From positions 1 to 9,541 of the forward strand of contig JACDEA010000058.1 of assembly GCA_013816725.1 (NCBI GenBank): DNA of 9,541 bases. The letters are read 5' to 3'. Under the pieces are notes generated by a model that was not told the DNA's origin, did no database searches, and saw only the letters and a program-made list of their open reading frames with translations. The translations under genes were made by a program, and so were the position numbers. Of the stretch, positions 1 through 8,082 are shown one piece after another (the stretch's first letter is position 1; each line of letters starts with the position of its first letter). This DNA comes from Actinomycetota bacterium (lineage in GTDB: Bacteria > Actinomycetota > Acidimicrobiia > Acidimicrobiales > JACDEA01).

Positions 1-207
1 TGACGATGACAGGCAACGGGAACGCCAGGTCGCGAACGAGGTCGGGGTGCTCGGCACTCGTTGCACGTCGTCGTACCCGCTGACGACCCACACGTCGTGC
101 TGCGCGACGTAATGCACCGGCGCCTCGGACCGCAGCCACGCGTAGGCGGGGTACGGGTCGGCGATGACGTCGGGAGCGAACGGGTCGTAGGCGCGTACGT
201 CGGTCAC
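1..207 (-). pseudogene. Cytochrome P450, 5' part, apparently deleted and frameshifted; runs off left edge
   Basis: Reading leftward from GTG at 207-205, codons 1-49 give a typical bacterial P450 N-terminus: YDPFAPDVIADPYPAYAWLR, then EAPVHYV and WVVSGYDDVQ. In intact P450s about 70-80 residues follow the YDDV strand before the helix containing 'D-L-A-x-P-L-P-V-x-V-I'. Here that later segment, HPDLVRDLAFPLPVIV, follows at once but in a different frame, entered near base 58. The original frame stays open to base 1 but reads as non-P450 sequence (PSTPTSFATW). I infer an internal deletion of roughly 70-80 codons with a frame change, or a misassembly. The heme-binding Cys region lies outside the window. 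GTG overlaps the kgd stop (GTGA, 207-204), which supports this start and co-transcription with kgd. Substrate cannot be inferred. Confidence 0.75.
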
Positions 208-3200
208 GTCGTGACGGCGCGTTCTACCAGGTCGGCCTGTTCGAGCGCGTGCATCGCCGCGCTGCCCGACGCCGGGCTGCCCGATTCCACCCGGCTCACC
301 GAACGCAACTCGTAGTCGCTACCCAGCAGCGTTTCGAGCCGCGACCGCACGAAGTGCCAAGCGCCCATGTTCTCGGGCTCCTCCTGAAGCCACACCACCT
401 CGGTCGCCTGCTCGTAGCGGGCGACGGCGTTGGCGATCTGCTCCTCGGGCCACGGGTACAGCTGCTCGACCCGGACCACGGCGACGGGGCTGTCGTTCTT
501 GTCACGCGCGGCTATGGCGTCGTAGGCGACCTTGCCGGTGGCCAGGACGACGCGGCGCACCCCGGAAAGGTCCGCCACATTGGAATCGTCGAGCACCTCT
601 TGAAACGAGCCGTTGACGAGATCGTCGACGCGGCTGCGCGCCGGCTTGGCCCGCAACAGCGACTTGGGCGTGAACACGATGAGCGGCGCACGTAGGTCGC
701 GGTGCATCTGCCGGCGCAATACGTGGAAGTACTGAGCCGCAGTCGTGCAGTCGACGATCTGGAGGTTGCCTTCGGCCGCCAGTTGTAGGAACCGCTCCAT
801 GCGGGCCGAGCTGTGCTCCGGGCCTTGACCCTCGTAGCCGTGCGGCAGCAGCATCACCAACCCCGACGTCTGGTTCCACTTGTCGTCGGCGGCCGCGATG
901 AACTGGTCGATGATGATCTGCGCGCCGTTGGCGAAGTCGCCGAACTGCGCTTCCCACGCGACCAGCGCGTCCTTGTGCTCGACCGAGTAGCCGTACTCGA
1001 ACCCGAGCGCCGCGTACTCCGAAAGCAGCGAGTCGTAGATGAAGAATCGCCCTGGCGCGCCTTCGATGGTCGCGAGCGGGAGGCGCTCGGCGCCGGTGTC
1101 GTGACACACGAGGACGGCGTGGCGCTGCGAGAACGTGCCCCGCCGCGTGTCCTGACCCGTGAGGCGGATGTCGGTGCCCTCCACCAACAGCGAGCCGAAG
1201 GCCAGCGCCTCGGCCAAGGCCCACTCGACCTCGCCTTGCGCGTAGTTGACGGCGCGCTGTTCGAGCTGCTTGGCCAGCTTGGGATGCACCGTGAAGCCCG
1301 ACGGCGGGGTGTGCAGCACCGCGGCCACGCGGTCCAGCACCTCCTGCTCGACGCCGGTTTCGACGCGAGGCGCGACATCGCCGACGCGGATGCCCGGCGG
1401 CAGTGCAGTGGGCTTGGGCGGCGCCGACTGGCGCGTCTCGTCGAGCGCCTGCTGCAAGCGGGCCGAGAAGTCGTCCAGCGCGCTCTCGGCTTCCTCCAGG
1501 GTGATGTCGCCCCGGTTGATCAGTGTCTCGGTGTAGAGCTTGCGTACCGACCGCCGGGCCTCGATGCGTTCGTACATCTGCGGTTGGGTGTAGCTCGGCT
1601 CGTCGGCCTCGTTGTGACCGAACCGCCGATAGCACACCATGTCGATGACGACGTCCTTCTTGAACGCCTGGCGGAAGCCGAACGCCAGGCGGGCGACGCG
1701 TACGCAGGCTTCGGGATCGTCGCCGTTGACGTGGAAGATCGGCGCCTGCACCATCTTGGCCACGTCGGTGGCGTACACCGACGAGCGAGCCGATTCGGGC
1801 GACGTGGTGAACCCCACCTGGTTGTTGATGACGAGGTGGATGGTTCCGCCGGTGCCGTACCCGCGCAGGGCCGAGAGGTTGAGCGTCTCGGCCACCACAC
1901 CCTGACCGGCGAAGGCCGCGTCACCGTGCAGCAGCAACGGCAGCACCGGGTACTCGCCGGCCCGGTCGGGCAGCAGGTCCTGCTTGGCCCTGGCCATACC
2001 CTCGACGACGGGGTCGACCGCTTCGAGATGGCTGGGGTTCGACGCCAGCGTGACGGGGATCTCCGAACCGGACTGGCCGACGTACTTGCCGGACGCGCCC
2101 TTGTGGTACTTCACGTCGCCCGACCCCTGGATGGTGCCGGGGTCGATGTCGCCCTCGAACTCCTTGAACAGCTCGCGGTACGCCTTGCCGATGATGTTGA
2201 CGAGCACATTGAGACGGCCGCGGTGCGACATGCCCAAGACGGCTTCGGCCAGCCCGGTGCGCGCCGCTTCGTCGAGGATGGTGTCGACCAGCGGGATCGC
2301 GCTCTCGGCCCCTTCGAGACCGAACCGCTTGTGCCCCACGTACTTGGTGTGCAGGAAGCGCTCGAACGCCTCCGCCGCGTTGAGCCTCGTGAGGATGTAG
2401 CGCTGCTCGTCCTTGGTCAGCTCGGTACCGACACCCTCGACGTGCTCCTGAATCCAGCGCTTCTGGTCGGGCTCCTGGATGTGCATGTACTCGACGCCCA
2501 CGGTGCGGCAGTACGCGTCGCGCAGCAATCCGAGGATGTCGCCCAGCTTCATGAACTCGCGGCCGGCCAGGCCGTCGGTGAAGAATTCCCGATCGAGGTC
2601 CCAGATCGTGAGGCCGTAGGTCGCCGGATCCAGCTCGGCGTGCATGTGCGGCTCTTTCCACCGCAGCGGGTCGAGGTCGGCGATGAGGTGGCCGCGCACC
2701 CGGTACATATTGATGAGCGTCTGCACGTGGACCTGCTTGGCCAGGTGCGCCTTCTGCTCGTCCAGCGCGTTGACGTCCCGCCGCCACCGCACCGGCTCAT
2801 ACGGCACACCCATGGCGTGGAACACGTCGTCGTAGAAGCCGTCCTCGCCGAGCAGCAGGTTGTGCACGTGCTTGAGGAACAGGCCCGACTCGGCGCCCTG
2901 GATGATGCGGTGGTCGTACGTCGAGGTCAGCGTCATCACCTTGCTCACGCCGATCTGGGCCAGCATCCGCGCGTCGGCCGCCTGGTACTCCGCCGGGTAG
3001 TCGAGCGCGCCGGCGCCGATGATTGCGCCCTGCCCGGGCATGAGCCGTGGCACCGAGTGCACCGTGCCGATGGTGCCCGGGTTGGTGAGCGTGACGGTGA
3101 CCCCGGCGAAGTCGTCGACGCCGATCTTGTTCTGGCGAACCTTCCGGATGAGGTCTTCGTACGCGCCCCAGAACTGGCGGAAGTCGAGCGTGTCGGCGTT

Positions 3201-3767
3201 CTTGATACAGGGCACGAGGAGCGTGCGCGAGCCGTCGGACTTCTCCACGTCGACCGCCAGCCCGAGCCCGACGTGGTCGTGGTGGATCACGCTGGGCTTG
3301 TCGCCTGGCACGAACGAGGAGTTGAGTGCCGGGACCGCCCGCAGCGCCCGCACGATGGCGTAGCCGATGAGGTGGGTGAAGCTGACCTTGCCGCCCCGCG
3401 TACGGCTGAGGTGGTTGTTGAGGATCGTGCGGTTGACCTCGAGCAGCTTGGCCGGCACGACGCGAGCGCTGGTGGCGGTGGGAACCCCGAGGCTGGCTTC
3501 CATGTTGGCCACGATGCGCGCCGCCGCGCCCCGCAACGGCTTCCCGGCGGGCGTTTCCGGCGCACTGTCGGTGCTCGATAGCTCTTTCGGCACATCAGCC
3601 ACCGACACGTCGGCAGCAGCAGCGGCGGCGCCGTTGCCGGTCGGCGTCGTCTCGGGGCGGTAGTCGGCGAAATAGTCGCGCCAGCTTTCGCTGACCGACT
3701 CGGGGTCGCGCCGGTACTGCTCGTACATCTCGTCGACGAGCCAGTCATTGGGACCGAACGTGGTCAT
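204..3767 (-). CDS. kgd: Multifunctional 2-oxoglutarate decarboxylase/dehydrogenase (fused E2-E1, SucA/Kgd type)
   Basis: This 1187-residue protein catalyses thiamine-diphosphate-dependent decarboxylation of 2-oxoglutarate in the TCA cycle; in the actinobacterial family it works with a lipoyl E2 and E3 encoded elsewhere. Visible order: an N-terminal helix opening MTTFGPNDWLVDEMYEQY, an Ala/Pro-rich linker (about 40-70), an acyltransferase (E2-like) domain without lipoyl domain (about 75-330) containing DHRIIQGAESG with His286, then the E1 domain. E1 signatures are SHRGRLN (His515), the ThDP motif starting GDAAF (Asp616) and ending at Asn648-Asn649, GHNEADEP (His718), and a C-terminal transketolase-like region. 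Mycobacterial Kgd is slightly longer (about 1230). An in-frame start at 3821 exists, but 3767 matches the family N-terminus and avoids overlapping ettA. The stop overlaps the downstream P450 start. In relatives an FHA protein (GarA/OdhI) and acetyl-CoA control the enzyme; nothing here shows that directly. Confidence 0.96.
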   Translation of the reverse strand: MTTFGPNDWLVDEMYEQYRRDPESVSESWRDYFADYRPETTPTGNGAAAAAADVSVADVPKELSSTDSAPETPAGKPLRGAAARIVANMEASLGVPTATSARVVPAKLLEVNRTILNNHLSRTRGGKVSFTHLIGYAIVRALRAVPALNSSFVPGDKPSVIHHDHVGLGLAVDVEKSDGSRTLLVPCIKNADTLDFRQFWGAYEDLIRKVRQNKIGVDDFAGVTVTLTNPGTIGTVHSVPRLMPGQGAIIGAGALDYPAEYQAADARMLAQIGVSKVMTLTSTYDHRIIQGAESGLFLKHVHNLLLGEDGFYDDVFHAMGVPYEPVRWRRDVNALDEQKAHLAKQVHVQTLINMYRVRGHLIADLDPLRWKEPHMHAELDPATYGLTIWDLDREFFTDGLAGREFMKLGDILGLLRDAYCRTVGVEYMHIQEPDQKRWIQEHVEGVGTELTKDEQRYILTRLNAAEAFERFLHTKYVGHKRFGLEGAESAIPLVDTILDEAARTGLAEAVLGMSHRGRLNVLVNIIGKAYRELFKEFEGDIDPGTIQGSGDVKYHKGASGKYVGQSGSEIPVTLASNPSHLEAVDPVVEGMARAKQDLLPDRAGEYPVLPLLLHGDAAFAGQGVVAETLNLSALRGYGTGGTIHLVINNQVGFTTSPESARSSVYATDVAKMVQAPIFHVNGDDPEACVRVARLAFGFRQAFKKDVVIDMVCYRRFGHNEADEPSYTQPQMYERIEARRSVRKLYTETLINRGDITLEEAESALDDFSARLQQALDETRQSAPPKPTALPPGIRVGDVAPRVETGVEQEVLDRVAAVLHTPPSGFTVHPKLAKQLEQRAVNYAQGEVEWALAEALAFGSLLVEGTDIRLTGQDTRRGTFSQRHAVLVCHDTGAERLPLATIEGAPGRFFIYDSLLSEYAALGFEYGYSVEHKDALVAWEAQFGDFANGAQIIIDQFIAAADDKWNQTSGLVMLLPHGYEGQGPEHSSARMERFLQLAAEGNLQIVDCTTAAQYFHVLRRQMHRDLRAPLIVFTPKSLLRAKPARSRVDDLVNGSFQEVLDDSNVADLSGVRRVVLATGKVAYDAIAARDKNDSPVAVVRVEQLYPWPEEQIANAVARYEQATEVVWLQEEPENMGAWHFVRSRLETLLGSDYELRSVSRVESGSPASGSAAMHALEQADLVERAVTT

Positions 3768-3809
3768 GTGCGTTAAGCCTATCGACGGGCGTTCGGTAGC
3801 TTTCCCGCC
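3768..3809. promoter_or_regulatory. 42-base divergent promoter region between kgd and ettA
   Basis: Only 42 bases separate the divergent ATG codons. On the plus strand TAGCTT (3797-3802) is followed by 7 bases and the ettA ATG. On the minus strand TAGGCT (3781-3776) is followed by 8 bases and the kgd ATG. Both fit the TANNNT -10 element at leaderless spacing, and neither gene has a purine-rich Shine-Dalgarno sequence. No convincing -35 hexamer is visible on either side. Each -35 zone would fall on the opposite -10 box, so two polymerases probably could not bind together. Transcription start sites are inferred. Confidence 0.6.
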
Positions 3810-5492
<1,683 letters not shown>

Positions 5493-5508
5493 TGGGGCGC
5501 GAAACGCC

Positions 5509-5542
5509 GGGGGCGGGTACACGGCGGACGTACCCAACCCCC
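5509..5542 (+). terminator. Strong hairpin after ettA, likely terminator
   Basis: GGGGG-C-GGGTAC (5509-5520), a 9-base loop (5521-5529), then GTACCC-AA-CCCCC (5530-5542) form an 11-pair stem with one small internal mismatch, starting 17 bases after the ettA stop. No T-run follows, which is common for actinobacterial terminators. Termination is inferred from position and stability. Confidence 0.65.
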
Positions 5543-5601
5543 AGCGCGCCTGCAGCGTCACACGCTTCCGCGTATCCGTCAACACGCCCGGCGAGGATCC
5601 A

Positions 5602-5636
5602 TCGACCCACCACGAACCGGGTCATAGGCTCTATTT
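5602..5636 (+). promoter_or_regulatory. Promoter of the leader ORF / small zinc-binding protein transcript
   Basis: TCGACC (5602-5607), 17 bases, TAGGCT (5625-5630), then 6 bases to ATG at 5637. This is the best -35/-10 pair in the window, with a close TTGACN match at ideal spacing. The expected start site is at or next to the ATG, so the message would be leaderless. The rest of the 144-base ettA-to-ORF gap (5493-5636) holds the ettA hairpin and nothing else I recognise. Confidence 0.55.
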
Positions 5637-5726
5637 ATGGCGTCTGATGACCCCGCGGCCTCCGCCCCCGGCGGACTCAGCTTCGGCCGCTGCCTGCCGA
5701 CTTACGACCGATGGCCCACGTCATGA
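5637..5726 (+). CDS. Possible 29-codon leader ORF coupled to the next gene
   Basis: An ATG 6 bases after a TAGGCT -10 box opens a 29-codon frame that starts MASDDPAASAPGGLSFGRCL and ends with TGA at 5724-5726, overlapping the ATG of the next gene as ATGA. About three quarters of its third codon positions are G or C, somewhat below neighbouring genes. I do not recognise the peptide; it is Pro/Ala-rich early, has a single Cys (residue 19) and no membrane segment. Promoter position and exact stop/start overlap argue that it is translated, either as a leader allowing re-initiation on the next ORF (which lacks a Shine-Dalgarno) or as a small protein. A chance frame in high-GC DNA remains possible. 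Confidence 0.4.
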   Translation: MASDDPAASAPGGLSFGRCLPTYDRWPTS

Positions 5727-5935
5727 GCATCAGCCGCGCCGTCACCCGCATGATCGAGCCGGGCAACTCCGCCATCTGCGTGCAGTGCGGCGCGCCGGTG
5801 AAATTCGTGGCCCGCGCGCAGGGCAAGCAGGTCATCGCCAACGTGTACATCGACGGCAACTGGGCCCGGGTCGAGCACTTCCACGCCGACTGCTACCAGG
5901 ACGCCGGCCAGCCCTACGGGGACGCCAGCAACTAG
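5723..5935 (+). CDS. Small conserved Cys/His (putative zinc-binding) protein of unknown function
   Basis: A 70-residue soluble protein starting MSISRAVTRMIEPGNSAICV. It carries CVQC (Cys19, Cys22) and later EHFHADC (His52, His54, Cys57), a CxxC...HxxC arrangement typical of a single zinc site, separated by a basic segment (KFVARAQGKQ) and a short predicted strand (VIANVYIDG). From memory, similar short proteins occur in other actinobacteria without assigned function. Two starts are possible: ATG 5711, which adds MAHV, and ATG 5723. I prefer 5723 because it overlaps the preceding short ORF's stop as ATGA. No Shine-Dalgarno precedes either. It converges on the next gene with a 16-base gap. Nucleic-acid or protein binding is plausible for this kind of fold but not shown. 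Confidence 0.75.
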   Translation: MSISRAVTRMIEPGNSAICVQCGAPVKFVARAQGKQVIANVYIDGNWARVEHFHADCYQDAGQPYGDASN

Positions 5936-5951
5936 CCGTCGTCGCGGCTAG
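5932..5951. terminator. Short bidirectional hairpin between convergent genes
   Basis: CTAGCCG (5932-5938), a 6-base loop, and CGGCTAG (5945-5951) form a perfect 7-pair stem. It includes the stop codon of the small zinc-binding protein and directly abuts the stop codon of the opposing phosphohistidine-domain gene (5954-5952). Its position suggests termination for both strands, but the stem is short and has no T-run. Confidence 0.4.
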
Positions 5952-7670
5952 CTAATGCACCGTGACGGTGCCGGCGGTGCCGTTGACGGTCACGGTGGCG
6001 CCGTCAGGGATGCGACGGGTCCCGTCGGTCACCGAGACCACACACGGGATCCCCAGCTCGCGCGACACGATCACCGCGTGGCTGATCTGGGCGCCGACGT
6101 CGACGACAACTGCGCCGGCCGGTACGAACAGCGGCGTCCATGCCGGGTCGGTGATCGGCGCGATCAAAACGTCGCCCGGCTCCAGGGCCAACGGGTCGTC
6201 GGGCGACAGGATCACCCGGGCCCGTCCGGTGTACTCGCCGGGGCAACCTGGGATGCCGGCCAGTGAATCACCGGGGCCGGCCACCTCGACCGGGGTCGAT
6301 CCCCGCCGGCGCCAAGTGTCCAGAGGCGGCACGACGCCGTTGACGATGAACGGCGGCTCGAGTTGCTGGAGACGGTCGAACAATTCGCGGCGTTCGCCGA
6401 TCGTTTCCTTGTACGCACCGGGGTTGACGAGGAAGTCGTCGTACTCGTCGTCTCGCACCATGGCGAAGTCGTTGAAGTGTTCGAAGTGACCAGCCTCGAC
6501 CATCCGGCGAGCGATCTCGTGGAACGCCAGCCGCGCTTCGTGGGTCGTCTTGATAATCGTGGTCTTCGTGCGCTCGCGGCCGGCGAGGAACAGCCCGGCG
6601 GCGCGAACGGCGGCCAGGAACTGTCCGTGTACCTCGGGGTTTCCTTCGAGCTTGGCGGCGATCTCGGCCGTCAACGCTTCACGGTCTGCCGCCCGCTCGT
6701 CCCAGTGGTGTTGCGGGCGGGCATCGAGGTCGGCCAACCGCATCCGATCGACGGCGGCCAGTGCAAGCTCAGGGCTGGTGCCCCAGGTGGGCGCCGACAT
6801 CTCCCACTCGTTGGGACCCCGCGATCCGAACTGCTCGACGAACTCGTCGACGCCTTGGAGGAACTTGGCCGCCTCGAGGTCCTCACGGAGCCGTTCCAAG
6901 ATTCCACCCACGCCGGCGTCGAACGCTGCGGTGAGCGACGGTGATTCGGCGACCTGGCGGGCTAGCTCCCACAGGGCCCACGACGGCGCGGCCGAGTCGA
7001 CGCCCCCGATGCCGGCAACGAGCCGCATCGGGTAGGTCGGGTCGCCGATTTCGGCCGACACCTGCTGGATGATCCCTACGGGCACCGTGGCTGCGTACGT
7101 GATGAAGAGGTGCTGCGCGAACAGGTGCTGGAACGGGTCCATGCGGCTGCGGGCGTGGCCCAGCAACTCCTCGTTCGTGAGCGACGCCAGGTCGGGGCGA
7201 GCGGCGACCAGCTGGTCGACGGTGCGCTGGTCGTCGAGGAGTTCGGGGAGGTCCTCCGTCGTGAGCACCCATTGCAGCGTGGCCTGGATTCGCTCGGTGT
7301 GCTCGCTGCTCTCGTCGGTCGGGCGCGGGTCATACGGCGGCGCTTCGGACGTGCCAAACAGCGTCTGGTCCATGAGGTCGGGCGTGAGGCCGGGCGTGCG
7401 CACGGCCAGGATCCGCGAGATCGACACGTTGAGGTAGCAGTAACCGCCGAACACGCCGAGCGCGTTGAGGTTGTCGGACTCGAACTCGCTTTGGTCGAAC
7501 GCGCCGAACCTGACGAGAGCGTCGCGCCAACCGGGTTCGGCGCGCGGAATGCCGGCCAGCGTCCACGACAACGGCGCCACCGCTTCGGGGAAGACCTCGC
7601 CGACGTTGCCTCGCGTGTAGATCGGGTACCGCTGGCTCGGGTCGTTGTCGACGACCCAGATCTTCGTCAC
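5952..7670 (-). CDS. PEP-utilizing-enzyme family phosphohistidine-domain protein lacking an ATP-grasp domain (rifampin phosphotransferase-like)
   Basis: A 572-residue cytoplasmic protein. The N-terminus has the segment YPIYTRGNVGEVFPEAVAPL, which resembles the start of the central substrate-binding region of rifampin phosphotransferase-like proteins. A long, mostly helical middle (about 80-450) follows. The C-terminus (about 470-572) is a swivelling phosphohistidine domain with GAQISHAVIVSRELGIPCVV; His531 is the expected phosphocarrier. The ATP-grasp (PEP/pyruvate-binding) domain that normally phosphorylates this His is absent, as is the PEP-synthase TIM barrel. The size equals rifampin phosphotransferase (about 870) minus its N-terminal ATP-binding domain (about 310). 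The GTG start is supported by GAGGGGG (7685-7679) 8 bases upstream; in-frame codons further upstream overlap queD and look non-coding. It is divergent from queD. Substrate unknown; I do not claim drug resistance. Confidence 0.8.
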   Translation of the reverse strand: MTKIWVVDNDPSQRYPIYTRGNVGEVFPEAVAPLSWTLAGIPRAEPGWRDALVRFGAFDQSEFESDNLNALGVFGGYCYLNVSISRILAVRTPGLTPDLMDQTLFGTSEAPPYDPRPTDESSEHTERIQATLQWVLTTEDLPELLDDQRTVDQLVAARPDLASLTNEELLGHARSRMDPFQHLFAQHLFITYAATVPVGIIQQVSAEIGDPTYPMRLVAGIGGVDSAAPSWALWELARQVAESPSLTAAFDAGVGGILERLREDLEAAKFLQGVDEFVEQFGSRGPNEWEMSAPTWGTSPELALAAVDRMRLADLDARPQHHWDERAADREALTAEIAAKLEGNPEVHGQFLAAVRAAGLFLAGRERTKTTIIKTTHEARLAFHEIARRMVEAGHFEHFNDFAMVRDDEYDDFLVNPGAYKETIGERRELFDRLQQLEPPFIVNGVVPPLDTWRRRGSTPVEVAGPGDSLAGIPGCPGEYTGRARVILSPDDPLALEPGDVLIAPITDPAWTPLFVPAGAVVVDVGAQISHAVIVSRELGIPCVVSVTDGTRRIPDGATVTVNGTAGTVTVH

Positions 7671-7721
7671 GTGCGAAACCCCCTCATCGATCGGCTCCGG
7701 GCGAAGGGTAGCGTTCACGCC
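7671..7721. promoter_or_regulatory. 51-base divergent region: overlapping queD and phosphohistidine-gene promoters
   Basis: For queD, TAGCGT (7709-7714) lies 7 bases before ATG, with a weak TCGATC (7687-7692) 16 bases upstream and no Shine-Dalgarno, so queD is probably leaderless. On the minus strand TACCCT (7710-7705) could serve the divergent gene with a leader of about 25-30 bases containing the GAGGGGG ribosome site (7685-7679). The two -10 candidates share two bases. The gap is too small for a preQ1-type riboswitch in a queD leader. Confidence 0.5.
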
Positions 7722-8072
7722 ATGCGGACGACCGTGACGCGCACCTTTACTTTCGAGGCCGCGCACCAACTGCCGTGGCACACCGGCGCATGCCGCGAGC
7801 TCCACGGTCACGGCTACCGCGTCGAAGTCACCGTCGCCGGCCCACTGAACGACGACGGCATCGTCATCGACTTCGCCGACTTGCGCGGCGTCGTCGAGCG
7901 CGAGCTGCTCAGCCGATACGACCACCGGTACCTCAACGACGTCCTCGACAACCCCACCGCCGAGCTGATCGCACAAGACGCGTGGAAGGTGTTGGAGGCG
8001 GCGGGATTACGCGTTGCCCGCCTTCGTCTATGGGAGACCGCCGAGTGTTTCGCCGAGATAACCGCTGAGTAG
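7722..8072 (+). CDS. queD: 6-carboxy-5,6,7,8-tetrahydropterin synthase QueD
   Basis: A 116-residue member of the 6-pyruvoyl-tetrahydropterin synthase family that converts dihydroneopterin triphosphate to 6-carboxytetrahydropterin, the first committed step to preQ0. Zinc ligands are visible as AAHQL (His15) and LHGHGY (His28, His30); the catalytic Cys24 sits in CRELHGH, and DHRYLND supplies the Asp67-His68 pair. PTAELIA (78-84) and the substrate-anchoring Glu105 in LWETAE complete the family pattern. Length is typical (about 120). The frame continues upstream of the ATG, but that part overlaps the divergent gene and shows no QueD similarity. It is first in an operon with queC 10 bases downstream or overlapping. 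The C-x3-HGH spacing favours QueD over a eukaryote-type pterin synthase. Confidence 0.94.
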   Translation: MRTTVTRTFTFEAAHQLPWHTGACRELHGHGYRVEVTVAGPLNDDGIVIDFADLRGVVERELLSRYDHRYLNDVLDNPTAELIAQDAWKVLEAAGLRVARLRLWETAECFAEITAE

Positions 8073-8082
8073 TCCGGCGGCG

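Noticed and set aside
813..3581. A 922-codon open frame on the plus strand opposite kgd
   Set aside because: It lies wholly antisense to a clearly conserved enzyme. Its composition (Arg/Val/Leu/His/Asp-rich, no recognisable motif) is what high-GC antisense frames produce.
5554..5566. AGCGT-CAC-ACGCT mini-hairpin downstream of the ettA terminator
   Set aside because: A 5-pair stem with a 3-base loop is expected by chance in DNA this GC-rich and has no supporting context.
5952..7670. Calling this gene a rifampin-resistance phosphotransferase
   Set aside because: The ATP-grasp domain is missing and only the overall arrangement is similar, so a resistance function is unsupported.
7110..7721. 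Long in-frame extension upstream of queD
   Set aside because: It is antisense to the phosphohistidine gene. QueD similarity begins at the ATG at 7722, and the -10 box sits just before it.
7671..7721. preQ1 or other riboswitch ahead of queD
   Set aside because: The gap is only 51 bases and the likely start site coincides with the ATG, leaving no leader RNA for an aptamer.
7671..7976. N-terminal extension of the phosphohistidine protein to 7976
   Set aside because: It overlaps queD antisense and has shadow-like composition. The GTG at 7670 has a good ribosome site and the conserved N-terminal motif follows.
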